A DNA stretch of 64,000 nt from Devosia sp. GTDB taxonomy: Bacteria; Pseudomonadota; Alphaproteobacteria; Rhizobiales; Devosiaceae. The stretch lies in the NCBI RefSeq assembly GCF_025809055.1, contig NZ_CP075529.1, positions 2,901,501 to 2,965,500 of the forward strand, in the 5' to 3' direction. This document shows positions 62,225-64,000 of the stretch, piece after piece (position 1 is the stretch's first letter; each line of letters begins with the position of its first letter). The position numbers and the translations under genes are program-made. Below the pieces are notes generated by a model. It searched no databases. It was not told the origin of the DNA and saw only the letters and a program-made list of their open reading frames with translations.

Positions 62225-63079
62225 CTGACCCCCTTCCGAGATGACCGGCTTGACCTCGATGCTTTTGGCCATTTTGTCGAGTGGCAGTTGTCCGAGGGCA
62301 CACAGGGTGTCGTTCCCGTCGGTACGACCGGTGAAACGCCAACGGTCTCCCATCAGGAACATCATGCCCTTGTCGAGGCTGCGGTGAGGATAGTAGCTGG
62401 GCGCGCCCCGGTAATTGCCGGTGCCGGATCGAATTCCACGGCCGAGGCCATTGAGTTGACCCGTTTTGCCGAAAAGGCCGGGGCGGATGGCATCCTCAGC
62501 ACCGTTCCCTACTACAACAAGCCGAACCAAGCCGGCATTTTCGAGCATTTCCGGCGCATCGCAGAGGCGACTGCGTTGCCAGTCGTGCTGTACACGGTGC
62601 CGGGCCGCACCGTTGTAGACATTGACGTCGAGACTGTTTGCCGCTTGCGCGATGCCTGTCCCAATATCGTGGGGGTCAAGGATGCGACCGGCGACATGGA
62701 AAAGGTCTCATTCGAGCGGCTGCTTCTGGACGAGGATTTTGCGTTGCTTTCCGGCGACGACACTTCGGCCCTGGGATTCAATGCGTATGGCGGCGACGGC
62801 GCAATTTCGGTCACCTCGAATGTGGCGCCAAGACTTTGCGCCCAGATGCAAGCGGCTTGTGCCGCTGGAGAATTCGCCTTGGCACTGCAGATCGAACGTA
62901 AGCTCACCAGACTGCACAAGTCACTGTTCGTCGAGCCGAACCCCGCAGGCGTGAAATACGCCGCTTCGCGTCTCGGGCTAATGCGCAACGAATTGCGATC
63001 GCCTCTGGTGCCTGTGTCTCAGGCCACCGCAGCACTCATTGACGCCGCAATGGAAGCGGCAGGGCTCACGACAGTCTAG
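62225..63079 (+). pseudogene. Dihydrodipicolinate synthase family gene, 5'-truncated
   Basis: Recognisable homology begins LTPFRDDRLDLDAFGHFVEWQ at 62225, in frame, and continues through VGTTGETPTVS, Tyr in LYTVPGRT and the Schiff-base Lys in IVGVKDATGDM to a normal C-terminus. The family start (an MF-x-GSI-x-AL segment) is missing and the frame upstream soon meets TAA at 62189. No ATG fits; TTG 62288 would delete the first beta-strand. The break coincides with the right edge of the A/T-richer island, so insertion or deletion at the island boundary probably removed the first codons. Confidence 0.75.
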
Positions 63080-63116
63080 CTGTCGCGTCTGCCTGTTATT
63101 TCCGGAGGGAGTAAAG

Positions 63117-64000
63117 ATGTCTACATTCGAGGAACGGAAAGAAAAACTCTTCGGCAATCATGTTCTTCTAGTGACGCCGATGCAGCCTGACGGCACCATC
63201 GACCGCGATTCCACGCGCGCGCTTGTCAACTTCGTGATCGGCAAGGGTGTGCATGGAATACTTGCTCTTGGCAGCACGGGCGAGTGTTTTGCACTAACCG
63301 ACGATGAGCGCCGCGAATTTGTGACCTTGGTGACCGAAGCCGCGGGGGGTCGGGTGCCGATCGGCGTGGGAGTCAACCACTCCTCGGCGGACGCGAGTGC
63401 GGATCTCGCCCGACATGCAGCGGCGAATGGGGCCGATTACATATTCACCACGGGCCCCTACTATCATCCGCATCAGGCCGAAGGGGTATTCCAGCACATA
63501 CGCCACATCGGAGCGTCCACTGACCTGCCGCTTATGGTTTATGATGGCGGCGCGGGGATCGAGTTCCCGCTGGCTCTACTGAAGCGAATGGCGGACGAGA
63601 TACCGACGGTATTTGCATCAAAGCTGTTTCTGCCCTATCCGGCCAAAATTGCCCAGTACAGCGCGGCGACGCAGGGCCGGTTGCAAGCCTGGGCAGGTCA
63701 AGACCAATTGAATTTCCTCATGCTGCTCTACGGCGCGCTTGGCATGACTTCGGCTGCAAGCTGCGTCGTGCCGGCCGAGCAGACCCGTATTTTTGAGGCT
63801 GTGCGTGCCGGCCGCAGAGACGAGGCGCGCGACCTATTTCACGGTTGCGTTGGCCCGCTGAACAGCATTGCCTTCGCAAATGTCCTGCAATACCCGCAAT
63901 GCTACAAGACCCTGCTAAAATGGATGGGCGTGATCGAGTACGCCACCTGCAAGTCCGTGATGGAGCCAATTGACGATGTGCGCACCGAAGAATTGCGTGC
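63117..64000 (+). CDS. Dihydrodipicolinate synthase family protein, partial
   Basis: The gene continues past the right edge. ATG 63117 follows GGAGGGA. It has GNHVLLVTPMQPDG, the ALGSTGECFALTDDE loop, PYYHPHQAEGVF and MVYDGGAGIEF with the active-site Tyr, and a Lys in FASKLFLPYP at the Schiff-base strand. The unusual pocket suggests a non-lysine aldolase (for example a keto-acid or 4-hydroxyproline-type substrate). It follows the truncated dapA-like gene by 37 bases and was probably its operon partner. Confidence 0.85.
   Translation, partial: MSTFEERKEKLFGNHVLLVTPMQPDGTIDRDSTRALVNFVIGKGVHGILALGSTGECFALTDDERREFVTLVTEAAGGRVPIGVGVNHSSADASADLARHAAANGADYIFTTGPYYHPHQAEGVFQHIRHIGASTDLPLMVYDGGAGIEFPLALLKRMADEIPTVFASKLFLPYPAKIAQYSAATQGRLQAWAGQDQLNFLMLLYGALGMTSAASCVVPAEQTRIFEAVRAGRRDEARDLFHGCVGPLNSIAFANVLQYPQCYKTLLKWMGVIEYATCKSVMEPIDDVRTEELR

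Noticed and set aside
57103..62230. tRNA-derived att duplication bounding the island
   Set aside because: No copy of the tRNA-Arg 3' end was found near the right edge, and no integrase gene is present in the window.

Overview
The window looks like a chromosomal segment of a GC-rich alphaproteobacterium of the order Hyphomicrobiales, most like Devosia or a close relative. This is a judgement from gene content, not a database match. The evidence is the block pckA / chvI-chvG / truncated-type hprK / mannose-type EIIA / HPr / ahcY, a RirA-type iron regulator with three cysteines, a DivL homologue with Tyr in place of the phospho-accepting His, and a CtrA-type TTAA-N7-TTAA site in front of a cell-wall hydrolase.

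Layout. 1-3.4 kb: an edge fragment of a VOC protein and a short phosphonate operon (DUF1045, phnM, phnN) with two small genes. 3.4-11.4 kb: LacI and ROK regulators, an ABC-F ATPase, rirA, a small HU/IHF-like protein, an aldo/keto reductase, a secreted protein and a VOC protein. 11.4-17 kb: a complete dipeptide importer operon (dppABCDF), with a palindrome in front and a hairpin terminator after the binding-protein gene. 17-21.5 kb: an oxidoreductase, a SIMPL-domain protein and a CHASE-PAS-GGDEF-EAL protein. 21.5-26.7 kb: the methylcitrate cycle (prpB, prpC, prpD) divergent from its likely regulator. 26.7-32.6 kb: gamma carbonic anhydrase, SelO, a HAD hydrolase, a SleB-type hydrolase and pckA. 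32.8-39.4 kb: chvI-chvG, the regulatory PTS genes, two small genes and ahcY. 39.4-44 kb: a hydrolase/HxlR pair, divL and tsaE.

44-46.7 kb is accessory DNA. A GIY-YIG nuclease gene sits between two 104-bp palindromic elements with identical 27-bp arms. Next comes an islet of lower GC with an orphan core-binding-like protein, structured noncoding DNA and a 47-residue protein. 46.7-57 kb: polA, a single-domain response regulator, a dense repeat cluster, a lytic transglycosylase lipoprotein, a PEBP-like protein, AraC, an FKBP isomerase, an SDR/TetR pair and a tetR-yciI-tag operon.

57-62.2 kb is the most interesting part. Directly after tRNA-Arg(CCG) lies a block with clearly different composition and four overlapping genes: a C5-cytosine methyltransferase, a GHKL/MutL-type ATPase with a long acidic-glycine linker, an unrecognised protein and a DUF6339-like protein. 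It reads as a candidate phage-defence or modification operon that I cannot match to a named system. Just downstream, a dapA-family gene has lost its start and first few codons, and the window ends inside a second DapA-superfamily gene.

Dispersed repeats are prominent. One MITE-like family with imperfect TTCAC...CTGAA termini is present three times (30.7, 44.0 and 50.2 kb), each time just 3' of a gene.
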